A stretch of DNA of 64,000 nt from Aphis gossypii (Eukaryota; Arthropoda; Insecta; Hemiptera; Aphididae), in contig NC_065533.1 of the NCBI RefSeq assembly GCF_020184175.1, forward strand, positions 7,958,695-8,022,694, written 5' to 3'. Positions 25,201 through 35,293 of the stretch are shown here, one piece after another. Position 1 is the stretch's first letter. Each line of letters begins with the position of its first letter. The notes under the pieces were generated by a model. The model was not told where the DNA came from. It saw only the letters and a program-made list of their open reading frames with translations, and did not search any database. The position numbers and the translations under genes are program-made.

Positions 25201-28200
25201 TTTTATTTTTTAATTTTGTTTTATTTTAGTTAAATTTTTTTGTGTACCAATAGGTTAGCTTACAGGTTATAAGTTCTCATTTAAATAATATAATTGTGTT
25301 TTGGGGTAATTTTTGAAAATGCATCAGGTAAAAAAAAGTCACATCCAAAGTACTAATTATGTTTTTAGTTTTTTTATTGATTGATTGGCTATGTATAACT
25401 AGTTAGGATGTCAATAATTTAAACAAAAAATGCTCTATAACTCCAAAAGGTCGAGCATAAGGTGCTCTTAAGAATGACTTAATAAATTTACTTAGATAAT
25501 TAAAAACAATTTTATTTATAAATATAATAGTGAATAAGCGTAATGTTTGATAGGCATGTATGATCGACAAAAAAGTGAAAAAGCATTTGTTTTATATATG
25601 AATAACACAAACAGTATAATATCTTACGCAATAAATTTAATTATAGCAAAAACCCCACAATATAATTTTGAATGTTATACAAATTTTTTTAAAAATCTAA
25701 AATATGAGAATAATGCTCACTTATACCTACCTAGTACAAAACTACAATATAAGACTTAAAATATGAAAAAAGACCTGCAAATGAAAAAAATGCAAAATTA
25801 AATTAGTAGGTATATTAGGTAATATAATAATAATAGGTATGTTTTGTATCAAAAAAGCATGAAACAAATTTTTAGCTAAGATAACTTTGTATAGTATCTA
25901 AAAGGAAAAAAAGTGCAAACGTCATGAACATCCTAACTATAGTTATAATGCAAAAACTAAGTACCTATTTCATTTAACCATAAAATATCACATTAAAACA
26001 ATTTTTTTAAACAAGATTTGCCTATTTTTCTATGAGAATTAATTGATAAGTAATGATATTCCTTGAAAACATGAAATTTTTCAATGTTATTAAGTTTTTA
26101 CTAAAATAATAATATATTAACTAATATTTGTAATCTAATAAAATTTTTAATCAAAATATGCTAAAAGAAATAGAAAAATATTCTTTAATAAGTTAAAAAT
26201 TTCTTATTTTCAAAATAAAAAATTCCAGACACAATAATGTATTTTAAATAGTTTTTATTTATGCACAAGAAAATTATTGGGGAAATTTAAAATAATACAC
26301 CGAAGTATTAACTAGTTTTTAAAAACCTACTTTTCTAAAAATACTTTTCAAAAGTTTGCATTATTTTTTGAACAGTGGTTCAGCGGTTGGTAATAATTAT
26401 ATATTAAATATTAGTTATTTGGTTAGGTAGTCGCGATTAACTGAAGACGGCGGTTAGATCAGTGGTAGTCGTGGCATCCACCGGTAGTCAGGATAACCAA
26501 AAAGTACTAAAAAATGCTATCTTAATAATTTAAAAAAACTAAATTACTTAAGTAATCGAGGAAAACCCAGTTTTTCTCTTGGGATACCACGGTTAAGATA
26601 GGAAGTTGGGAAGATAAGATTAAAAAATATGCTAGAATAGTAGAATCAAATAGTCATTGGCAGGAATTAACATAAGATAGAGATAGGTATGGTTTTGAAT
26701 AGCAGTAACCAAAAAAGAAAAAGAAATTGTCTACAAGATTTTTTGAAATTTTATAATTTTTGAACAAAAAAAATAACTTTCCATTTAATTAAAATTTTAT
26801 GTTGTAAAAATACACACATTTAAATAAATTGATTTGTATTTAAAATATCTACCTATTAGAATAAATTATGCTTTTATATTTTTAAGTTTCAGTAAAATAC
26901 GTATGAGGAACATTGTTGCTATATAAATTTTTACTCATCTATAAAAAAAATGAGCATTTTTGTGATTCTAACAAATGTTTTTATTTTTGTTTTTAGTTTG
27001 GTGTAAATAATCCTGGAACATCTAAGGCGTCTAACTCATCGGCAACATTGAGAGATAGAAAATCAATTAAAAATGATGTTAATTTAAATGCTAGTACGAG
27101 TAGAGCTAGTACGAGTAGAGCTAGTACTAGTAGAGCTAGCACTAGTATGGCTATTACTAGTAGAGCTAGCACTAGTAGAGCTAGTACTAGTAGAGATAAT
27201 ACTAGTATAGCTAGTACTAGTAGAGCTAGCACTAGTAGAGCTAGTACTAGTAGAGCTAGCACTAGTAGAGATAATACTAGTATAGCAAGTACTAGTAGAG
27301 CTAGCACTAGAAGAGCTAATACTAGTATGGCTAGTACTAGTAGAGCTAGCACTAGTATGGCTAGTACTAGTAGAGCAAGCACTAGTAGAGCTAGCACCAG
27401 TAGAAGTTACTATAATCATGGTCATTCTAGTCGTACTATTTTAACTACTATTTCAAATGTAGAATCTGTTGTTGAGGAGTCTAATGATGACTGCATTGAA
27501 ATACAAAATTCAGTCAATACAGTTGAATCTGAAAACTACAGTGGACATGAGATTGAAGAAAGCAAACTTGACATTAACTATACTGATATTGAATTACTTA
27601 GTACAACTAGCCATGAATCTATTGTTTTTAGTATTAAAAATGAAGACCTGAGTGAAGATGAATCTGATGATAATTCATTCTTCCCAGAAGCAAAACATCT
27701 GCCTCAAACAAGTAGATATATTAATAATCAAAATGGGAATGAAAATAAAAAATTATATTACTGTAACATTTGTCAAAAGGACAATGTTCTGGATCATAAT
27801 TGTTTTGAATACAATAAAAATTTTTCTACCTGCTTGGTACCTAATTGTAACATATTATCAAGATCAATAGATGATTTTATGCCACATTATCAACTACATA
27901 TTGGTATGTCTTCTTCAGCAGTTATGTGTAAACGCTGTTATCAAGAAATAGAAAAATCTGACTTTAGTGCCAATGGCTGTCACGTACAGTGTCGTAAAGT
28001 TAATCCATTTAAATGTTATACATGCAATATTATATTTAATAATATGGCAGAATTTGCCTTCCATAAATTAAAAAAACATAATGGCCGATTGATGGACTCA
28101 GAGGGTAATTATTTATGTTTATATTGTGAAGAATATTCTACAGAGCTTCCAGATGTTATTGGTCATATTAAGAATTGTCTTGAAGGTCAGTCGAAAAATG

Positions 28201-28861
28201 TACCACATACCATCCGTATCCAATTGCCTGCTATAGGTGAAACATATTCTATTGCAAAAAACACTCAGAAGAAAAATGCACCGGTACAAAGTAAAAAAAG
28301 AATAAGAAAAACTTTTCATATACACCAAAAATGTCACTTTTTACTTGCTTAAAACCTTCTTGTAATCTCATCTACCAATCTTCTACAGCATTCAAAAACC
28401 ATCATCGTCAACATTCTGGAATTAAAACAGGATACTTGATGTGTTGGCAATGTTGTAATGGATTTAAAGATTTGAATGGCCTTAGACTTCATCAAGCAAG
28501 AGATAATTGTCCTACCCCTGGAATATTCAAATGCGATAAATGCCCAGAAAATTTTGATGATATTGAAAGTTTAAGTGTACATAAATATACTTTGCATAAT
28601 GGTAAATTCATAGCGGCCGTAAGAAAAAAGATTATTAAGTGTCCATTTTGTAAACTGGAAACTAAAGTTAAAGGTTTTAAATCTCATCTGATTGCATGTG
28701 AAAAGAAGATTAAAAGTATCAAAACAACTAATTGTACTACTAACAACTTGGAAGATGCTTATAAATGTGGTATATGCGATAAGACTTTTGGTGCAGCTGT
28801 ATCCTTATCAAATCATTTAAGAGTTCACAAACCACGTGCATATCGCAAATCAGTAATGTAA
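16127..28861 (+). CDS. ZAD-C2H2 zinc-finger protein with an apparent frameshift in the last exon
   Basis: Exons: 16127-16279 (51 codons), 16374-16502 (43 codons), and 26997 onward, all joined in phase 0. Exons 1 and 2 form a ZAD: CRIC at residues 12-15 and CDNC at 63-66 supply the two Cys pairs. Exon 3 opens with FGVNNP, then a 21-unit ASTSR repeat, an acidic Ser-rich linker and C2H2-type fingers. The reading frame ends at TAA 28350-28352, but the -1 frame, open from 28295, continues through five more fingers to TAA at 28859-28861. One base missing from the A7 run at 28293-28299 would explain this. The family consists of nuclear DNA-binding proteins that dimerise through the ZAD; the target is unknown. 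A 10.5-kb repeat-filled intron separates exons 2 and 3. The locus could be a working gene with an assembly error, a polymorphic null, a recoded gene or a recent pseudogene. Confidence 0.8.
16374..16502 (+). CDS. ZAD gene exon 2 (second Cys pair)
   Basis: Acceptor ttcttag, donor AGA/GTAAGT. It encodes KIVCDNCYKAIFAWYEMKKK, the C-terminal half of the ZAD with the second CxxC and the helix after it. Confidence 0.85.
17521..18796. mobile_element. DNA element with terminal inverted repeats of about 300 bp
   Basis: The left arm at about 17521-17830 and the right arm at about 18480-18796 are inverted copies. Shared text includes AGTCCAGTCATTTAA at the tips, a Cys/Phe-coding-like stretch around CCGAGGTCCGGAAG with its inverse, and TAGCTTAAATAGGT. 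The two nearly identical short ORFs in the arms (17566-17787 plus, 18556-18741 minus) are products of this symmetry. No transposase is seen between the arms. A degenerate piece lies at 59577-59827. Confidence 0.75.
20322..20491. mobile_element. TA-flanked MITE, about 170 bp
   Basis: Ends TACTCTATTCCAAATGAGAT and ATCTCATTTGAAATAGAGTA are inverted over about 28 bp with one mismatch, and TA flanks both sides. This is the signature of Tc1/mariner-type MITEs. The interior is GC-rich relative to the intron. Confidence 0.75.
21836..22010. mobile_element. Broken copy of the GGATTTATATGC-type element
   Basis: CAGGGCTCATGTATTCATGC resembles the left end of the elements at 11296 and 33038, followed by the same TATGCA-rich interior. 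The right end was not found. Confidence 0.35.
22990..24292 (+). repeat. Dispersed repeat, copy A (GATTCTGAACG family)
   Basis: The left part carries GTATACGATAAACGATTCTG and the right end CATTGTAAAATCAATACATT then CGTTCAGAATCT. Both recur at 38150-38539, 38797-39440, 45500-45894 and, inverted, 54040-54580. The inner text of repeated aaattttcaagta and ggttttgcgtaaaaatt words is also shared. No coding. The class of element is uncertain. Confidence 0.65.
26997..28352 (+). CDS. ZAD gene exon 3, frame before the shift
   Basis: Acceptor gtttttag. It encodes FGVNNPGTSKAS, the ASTSR repeat (27090-27404), an acidic Ser-rich linker, a CNIC half-finger, and then finger module 1: CLVPNC..HYQLH, CKRC..C, CYTC..HKLKKH, CLYC..HIKNC. 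It continues to a stop at 28350-28352. The last 19 residues before this stop replace the expected start of the next finger. Confidence 0.85.
   Translation, partial: FGVNNPGTSKASNSSATLRDRKSIKNDVNLNASTSRASTSRASTSRASTSMAITSRASTSRASTSRDNTSIASTSRASTSRASTSRASTSRDNTSIASTSRASTRRANTSMASTSRASTSMASTSRASTSRASTSRSYYNHGHSSRTILTTISNVESVVEESNDDCIEIQNSVNTVESENYSGHEIEESKLDINYTDIELLSTTSHESIVFSIKNEDLSEDESDDNSFFPEAKHLPQTSRYINNQNGNENKKLYYCNICQKDNVLDHNCFEYNKNFSTCLVPNCNILSRSIDDFMPHYQLHIGMSSSAVMCKRCYQEIEKSDFSANGCHVQCRKVNPFKCYTCNIIFNNMAEFAFHKLKKHNGRLMDSEGNYLCLYCEEYSTELPDVIGHIKNCLEGQSKNVPHTIRIQLPAIGETYSIAKNTQKKNAPVQSKKRIRKTFHIHQKCHFLLA
27090..27404 (+). repeat. Coding minisatellite, 21 units of 15 bp (ASTSR)
   Basis: The unit GCTAGTACTAGTAGA encodes ASTSR. 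Variants are ASTSM, AITSR, DNTSI (twice, five units apart), ASTRR and ANTSM. Every unit is exactly 15 bp, so the frame is kept. Both antisense frames are also open because of the repeat, which explains the two minus-strand ORFs here. Confidence 0.95.
28295..28861 (+). CDS. ZAD gene exon 3, continuation in the -1 frame with five fingers
   Basis: Open from 28295 to TAA 28859-28861. Fingers: CLKPSC..HHRQH, CWQC..HQARDNC, CDKC..HKYTLH, CPFC..HLIAC, CGIC..HLRVH. The first four repeat the order and spacing of module 1 upstream. An ATG at 28331 could in principle start a separate protein, but it lies directly at the first finger. Continuation of the upstream frame after loss of one A is the simplest reading. 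Confidence 0.75.
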   Translation, partial: KKNKKNFSYTPKMSLFTCLKPSCNLIYQSSTAFKNHHRQHSGIKTGYLMCWQCCNGFKDLNGLRLHQARDNCPTPGIFKCDKCPENFDDIESLSVHKYTLHNGKFIAAVRKKIIKCPFCKLETKVKGFKSHLIACEKKIKSIKTTNCTTNNLEDAYKCGICDKTFGAAVSLSNHLRVHKPRAYRKSVM

Positions 28862-29029
28862 TATTGAAAAAAAGAATAAGTAAATTATCTTTAAATGAAA
28901 AACATCTTGAGTCCAACTCAAAAGAACTGATTGTCAGTGGAAAGATAACTATTACTAAACTAAGGTTAAATGTTAAATTATCTATTTTAATTTAGCTTAA
29001 TTTTCTATACTCTCATATATATTTTTTTT

Positions 29030-31110
29030 TTTTTACTTTATAATGAGCTTTATAATGTATATTTGAATATTTTTTAAACAGTTATAACATTTGTTTTAAT
29101 CATGGAAAATAATTTGTTCCATATATTTTTGAAGTTATCTATTAGTTTCTTAAGTAACCCAACTAAATTCCATTAAAATAAGAAAATTAGATTAAGTTTT
29201 TTAAATATATAAGTTATTGTCAATGATATTCAAACATTATTAAAAATTAAACAGTGATTAAAAGGATTCACAATTTGCTTCAAACATGACACTGAAAAAA
29301 AGTAATAACGACATCATCTTATTGAAAACATCTTTAATTTGTTATACTGTAATTATAATCGTGTAACTAATTAACTGATTGTATTAAGAAAATTATCTTC
29401 AGTGACCTAACCTTACAAGACACAATAATTTTTTTATGCTAGGGCTTAATAAAATTGTTTGTTCTATGTTTTATTTTATATATTTTCTACTTTATTATTA
29501 TTTTTTTTTACTTTATAATGTATATTTGAATATTTTTTAAATAGTTATAACATTTTTTTTAATCATGAAAAATAATTTGTTCCATATATTTTTGAAGTTA
29601 TCTATTAGTTTATTAGGTAACCCAACTAAATTCCATTAAAATAAGAAAATTAGATTAAGTTTTTTAAATATATAAGTTACTGTCAATGATATTCAAACAT
29701 TAGGTATTAAAAATGATTAAACAGTTATTAAAAGGATTCACAATTTGCTTCAAACATGACACTGAAAAAAAGTAATAACGACATTATCTTATTGAAAACA
29801 TCTTTAATTTGTTATACTGTAATTATAATCGTGTAACTAATTAACTGATTGTATTAAGAAAATTATCTTCAGTGACCTAACCTTACAAGACACAATAATT
29901 TTTTTATGCTAGGGCTTAATAAAATTGTTTGTTCTATGTTTTATTTTATATATTTTCTACTTTATTATTATTTTTTTTTACTTTATAATGTATATTTGAA
30001 TATTTTTTAAATAGTTATAACATTTTTTTTTAATCATGAAAAATAATTTGTTCCATATATTTTTGAAGTTATCTATTAGTTTATTAGGTAACCCAACTAA
30101 ATTCCATTAAAATAAGAAAATTAGATTAAGCTTTTTAAATATATAAGTTACTGTCAATGATATTCAAACATTATTAAAAATGATTAAACAGTTATTAAAA
30201 GGATTCAAAATTTGCTTCAATCAAACATGACACTGAAAAAAAAGGAATAACTACATCATCTTATGAAAACATCTTGAATTTTTTATATTTTAATTATTAT
30301 TGTGTAACTAATTAATTGATTGTATTAAAAAATTATCTTCAGTGACTTAACCTTAAGAGACAATAATTTTTTTATGCTAGGGTTTAATAAAATTGATTGT
30401 TCTATGTTTTATTTTATATTTCTATGCAGTACATTAATTTTTTTCTTTTTAATATTGTATATTTGAATATTTTTTTTATTAAATATACCTAACACTTTTA
30501 AACTTTGGAATATAATCTGTTTCATACCTATATTTTTTAAATTTTAAATTGGTAGAAAGAGTCGGCAATAAAATTTGCAAATTTGCGTTAAAATGAGGAT
30601 ATTATATTATGTTCTTTAATACATAAGTTACTATCAATGATATTCAAACATTATTAAAAATTAAACAATGATTAAAAGGATTCACAATTTGCTTCAAACA
30701 TGACACTGAAAAAAAGTAATAACGACATCATCTTATTGAAAACATCTTTAATTTGTTATACTGTAATTATAATCGTGTAACTAATTAACTGATTGTATTA
30801 AGAAAATTATCTTCAGTGACCTAACCTTACAAGACACAATAATTTTTTTATGCTAGGGCTTAATAAAATTGTTTCTTCTATGTTTTATTTTATATATTTT
30901 CTACTTTATTATTATTTTTTTTTACTTTATAATGTATATTTGAATATTTTTTTTATTAAATATACCTAACACTTTTAAACTTTGGAATATAATCTGTTTC
31001 ATACCTATATTTTTTAAATTTTAAATTGGTAGAAAGAGTCGGCAACAAAATTTGCGTTAAAATGAGGATATTATATTATGTTCTTTAATACATAAGTTAC
31101 TATCAATGAT
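29030..31110. repeat. Tandem array, period 463-477 bp, about 4.5 units
   Basis: The anchor tatatttgaatatttttt recurs at 29058, 29521, 29991, 30458 and 30935. Units share CAATTTGCTTCAAACATGAC, AGTAATAACGACAT and TTATGCTAGGGCTTAATAAA. The last two units carry a variant segment (tttggaatataatctgtttc, gtagaaagagtcggcaa). The first unit begins about 170 bp after the ZAD gene stop, so the array probably overlaps its 3' UTR. Units carry AATAAA (first at 29448-29453). Confidence 0.9.
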
Positions 31111-32250
31111 ATTCATACATTATTTAAAATGGGTAGACTATGTTGAATTATTGCATTTTTTTTTTATGGATTGATGTTATTAGTAAATAATTTTAATAGT
31201 AAATGCTTAATTATAACAGACAGTGATACAAAAACTTAATAAAAAATAATTATTTTTATGATTTGTCATTATTATTGATAAAAATCATGCAACCAATAAC
31301 AAAACATAAGACTTTTATAGCTAATTTAGCTAAAAATAATAGATCATAAATTACTAGTTAAAAATAATTGTGTATTAGAAATGTATTACTGTTATTTCAG
31401 AAGAATTTAATACTATAGTATTATATAATCATTTATTTGAATATCATTTATTATCTATCACATTATAAACTGTAATTGCATTTTTAATAGTAAAGCTGCT
31501 TAGCTAAATGACAAGTATATTTATTAATATTTAGTAGTATCATCTATTGAATTTTTAAGATTCTATATCACTGCTGTTTTCAGCTCCTTTACGAAGAGTG
31601 ATGGTATATTTTTTAATTGAGGACATTTTTAAAGCTAATGTTCTTTACAAGAAAAAATTTCAATTCTATCAAAGAATATTTTATAAAATAAAAAAAACCA
31701 TTATTTTCTATGCCTAAAATAATATTTCAAAATATTATTTTTTGTTAATTTTTAATTTTTCTTCTTTTCATATATAATTTCTATATTAATTGTTTTCATT
31801 ATTTTTTCCAAGCATTTTGCTGGAAATTGTCTCATTCATTTTTTTCTTGTCCATCTTTAACTAATTTTATAATATTAATATTTATTTTTATTTAAAATTA
31901 ATTTTTAAAAGGTGGACAACGGAGTGGACAAGTTGATAACTTGTGTCATTTTAGGTTAGGTTATGTCAAGACTGTCAAGTTAATAATTAACAAACAATAT
32001 GCTTTTTTAACTCTTTAAGTTAAAATTAGTAAACTTTGCATTTTTATCATAATTAGTCATACTTAATATAGTGCAATTGTAAAACTTAAATTTTTTTTTT
32101 TTAATAATAACATAACATTTATCCAATAATTACATTTTTATTTAAATTAAATTATTAAATTAAGTAATACATAATCTTTTATTTGAATTTAAAATAATTT
32201 TATAAAGCTTTAAAAATCAATTTAAAAAAAATAATAATAACACAACACTT
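31111..32250. other. AT-rich intergenic stretch, nothing recognised
   Basis: No coding exon and no repeat with clear ends. A small palindrome ACAAGTTGATAACTTGT lies near 31929. Confidence 0.3.
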
Positions 32251-32255
32251 CAATA

Positions 32256-32440
32256 ACTTATGGAATATGCGGCCCTTATATGTATGCGAAAACATACCAG
32301 TGGCATTGAAGTTCAACAGACAACTGCAGAAGGAATTGAATATGGTGACAGCCAATAAATTCATAAAAAGCCGGAAAATTCAATGGCTAAGACATGTAAT
32401 GCAAAATATTGCAGGTACAGCGATTAGGTTAGAGTACTAG
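32256..32440 (+). pseudogene. Remnant of a retrotransposon reverse-transcriptase C-terminus
   Basis: One frame reads VALKFNRQLQKELNMVTANK and then FIKSRKIQWLRHVMQNIAG before a stop. The pattern (F)IKSRKIQWLRHVM is typical of the region after the reverse transcriptase domain in LINE-type polyproteins. Flanks are noncoding. This is a short dead fragment. Confidence 0.5.
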
Positions 32441-33037
32441 ACTGAAAGTCAAAAGATAAAAAAACACGGGGTCGCTCTCTGAAAACAGATCAATGTAATG
32501 GACCAAGTTGTCTATCTTTTAATTTTTTTAACATCATATATTTTATATGTATTATTTGTATGTATTATTTTAATTATATATTTTATATCATACATTTTAA
32601 AAATGTTGTATTGTTAATATTATTTTAATTTCTAATGTATTCATCACTTTAGTTTGCTAATTTTATAAGATAAATTATATTTTTTAATTATTAATATTAC
32701 TCTCTATCTCTAACACAAGCTGTAATAGCTTAAAAGAGATAGATAATCATGTTAAATATTTGAATTTATTTGTATTCTATGTAATTTATAATGGTTTAAT
32801 AATAAAAAAAAAATATTAAGTATCTATGAAAAAAATAACTAATGTTTAATTAAATGGACTAAATTCAACTTAACATTTTCAACTTTAATAAAAAAGTATA
32901 AAATTAATAATTTTTTTTTGTCAGAATTTATGCAATTTAAAAAAAAAAAATTAACAGCTCGATGTATTCAATTCTCATTAACGATGTATTGCATATGATA
33001 TATATTGATGATGTCGCAATCACATAATATGTAACTT

Positions 33038-33650
33038 AGGGCTCGGATTTATATGTAAATTCATATTTTTATTGTGACTTGGTAAATTAATTTAGGTAAG
33101 TGATAAATTCGTTTCAATGGATTTCCAATTGAATGAACTATATTTTATTTTACATATTTTAACATATTTTGCCATAATTACGTATTTTTGCATGTTTCTC
33201 AACAGTTCCATTTTTTCCTTCATATTTCGACAATTTATTCATTTGCGTTTTATTAATAATTATTAATAAATAGGTACGACTGCATTTTTCGATACAGACA
33301 ATTTTTCATGTTTCCAAAAGTACCAATTATTCATAGTAACAAATGTTCGATATTTATGACTTCGATAAATGATAGATAACGATTGAAAATTTAAAAAGCA
33401 TGTTATCATAAATTGTAATCATGATAATTAGTATTTTAATTTTTTTTTAACTTTGTTTATTTATTTTTTATAATTTTTAATAATTTTGCTATTTATAATA
33501 TAATTTGTTTCATTAGGAACTCATATGGAGATATTATATAATTAAATATTAATAAATAAATCATATTAGTAAAATACATATTTTTAGTTTTTTAGCACAT
33601 ATTTATGTACATATTTTGATAGCATAAATACATATAAATCCGAGCCCTTG
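33038..33650. mobile_element. Non-autonomous inverted-repeat element (GGATTTATATG family), about 610 bp
   Basis: Left end AGGGCTCGGATTTATATG and right end CATATAAATCCGAGCCCT are exact inverted copies over 18 bp. The interior is AT-rich without coding. Related to the copy at 11296-11890. Confidence 0.8.
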
Positions 33651-33723
33651 TTGTTACTTACTAAAACATACCTTAACTAAATATACGTTCAGCAATTTCA
33701 ATTTTGTGTGTTTAATTTAAGAA

Positions 33724-34190
33724 GATTGAAAGAGGTGATTTCTGTTTTTGTCTAACACACGCACAACATAAGATTATAGATGTTCTGTGTCCAACGTACC
33801 GATTGGTATAATAAATATAATATAAGAATTCTGAAAACAAATTTGAATTTGTGGTCATGTTTACTTGAGATTAACCTTCACACTTTTTTGATTCAAACTG
33901 TCCAAAAATTAAAATATGTAAATTTTTCAATTAATTTTTTTTTTGATATACCTTTTTAGGATTTTATTTTTTGAGGGGGAGGTAGGATAAAATCAAAAAT
34001 GTGGAAAGGTCTGAGTATCTCAAGTAAACTTGACTAAAACTTCAAATCTGATTTTAGAATTATTATTCATTATATCAGTCGGTAAGTTGGACAAATAACA
34101 CGTTAATAATTCTGCCTTGCACGCACAGATATACCTATATCTGTGGTTGCGCGTGTGTTAGACAAAGACAGTTAATCACCGTTTCCAATC
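33724..34190. mobile_element. Inverted-repeat element, about 467 bp
   Basis: GGTGATTTCTGTTTTTGTCT then AACACACGCACAAC at the left is inverted at the right as GTTGCGCGTGTGTTAGACAA then AGACAGTTAATCACC. Outer bases GATTGAAAG and TTTCCAATC also pair. No coding. Confidence 0.65.
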
Positions 34191-34237
34191 CCATTAAATG
34201 GTTGAGTGACCTATTTTTAAATTTAAAAGTAAGAAGT

Positions 34238-34394
34238 AAGAACATGTGTGTTCTCTAGTTTAATTTTTAAGTGAGTTATGACTTATGACTTATAATTTAT
34301 GAGTATGTAAAATATTAATATTGTAAAATTCTTATATCCACTTAAAAATTAAAGTGTCGTAAAATAACCAACTAGAGAACACAGATAATGTTCT
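34238..34394. repeat. Short foldback
   Basis: AGAACATGTGTGTTCTCTAGTT at the left pairs with AACTAGAGAACACAGATAAT at the right, and TTTTTAAGTG with CACTTAAAAA inside. About 157 bp in total. Confidence 0.5.
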
Positions 34395-34472
34395 CAACAT
34401 TGAATTTGATAATAGCATGATTCACACTAAAATTTAAGCTAACAATATAAAATTGAACTGATGGATGTACAT

Positions 34473-35285
34473 CAGGCACGGCACTAGAATTTTTTTCCAG
34501 GGGAGGCAGAGTGGGGCAAATATTTTTTTTACGTGGGCTAAAATTTTTCAACAAATACTGAGGTTATTTTAATGAAATATAAATATTTTCGTATCATATA
34601 ACATAATATAGCTATTATCTATATAGTACATACGTTTTATATTGTATGCTCTAAGAGTCTAAACAGATAATATATACAAACTTTTGAATAGTTAAAAATG
34701 TTTTAAGAATAATGTCAAATATTTTTTTTTGTACCTTATGTAATAAAATGTCTAATCACAGACCTTCAACAACTATATTCATAATGATGACATGATACAT
34801 AAAAATGATAAGTTCTTTATGACTTTAATATTACATACCTTTGTGAATGAATAATTATGTTTCTTTTACTTACCTACATTTCATAAATATAAATTAAAGT
34901 AATTGTGTTTAGTAATGAACAATTTGTTTCAATCATCTTTAATGCAATGATTTGGGATACGTTTATTTGTTCATTTTCATCTAGTAATTAGTACTCAATA
35001 AAGGTAATAAAAAATAAATAAAAGATTTTTTCTTATTTTACAAATTTCAAAACACATTTTATTGAAATTGTAGTAAATTTTTTCCTTATTAGACAAATAA
35101 TTTATTTAATTTATTCCTCAATTTGTTTAGTTGTGACAAATATATTATATAAGCTAAATATTGATATTTTACACAATATCTATCGTACATATTTTTTAGT
35201 GGGGGGCTGGCGAAGGGGCTGATCTGTTTTCTGGGGGGGGGCTAGAGCCCCCCCTTGCCCCCCCCCCCCCTTGGCGCCGTGCCTG
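34473..35285. mobile_element. hAT-like non-autonomous element, 813 bp, 8-bp target duplication
   Basis: ATGTACAT at 34465-34472 is repeated exactly at 35286-35293. Ends are CAGGCACGGCACTAG and CTTGGCGCCGTGCCTG. The right end carries long G and C runs (35216-35270). No transposase coding. Confidence 0.9.
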
Positions 35286-35293
35286 ATGTACAT

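Larger units (their letters stand above)
16503..26996 (+). other. Intron 2 of the ZAD gene, 10.5 kb, repeat-filled
   Basis: The intron holds a long-TIR element (17521-18796), a TA-flanked MITE (20322-20491), a remnant near 21836 and a dispersed repeat copy (22990-24292). Other stretches are AT-rich without recognisable content. ORFs at 21545-21871, 22477-22668 and 25547-25759 resemble nothing I know and are probably chance. Confidence 0.6.

Noticed and set aside
27084..27425. Minus-strand ORFs of 134 and 113 codons over the ASTSR tract
   Set aside because: They are open only because a 15-bp unit without stops is repeated; the plus frame joins to the ZAD and fingers.
28331..28861. Separate zinc-finger gene starting at ATG 28331
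   Set aside because: The ATG abuts the first finger, no promoter gap exists, and the -1 frame continues the upstream module order; a frameshift is simpler.
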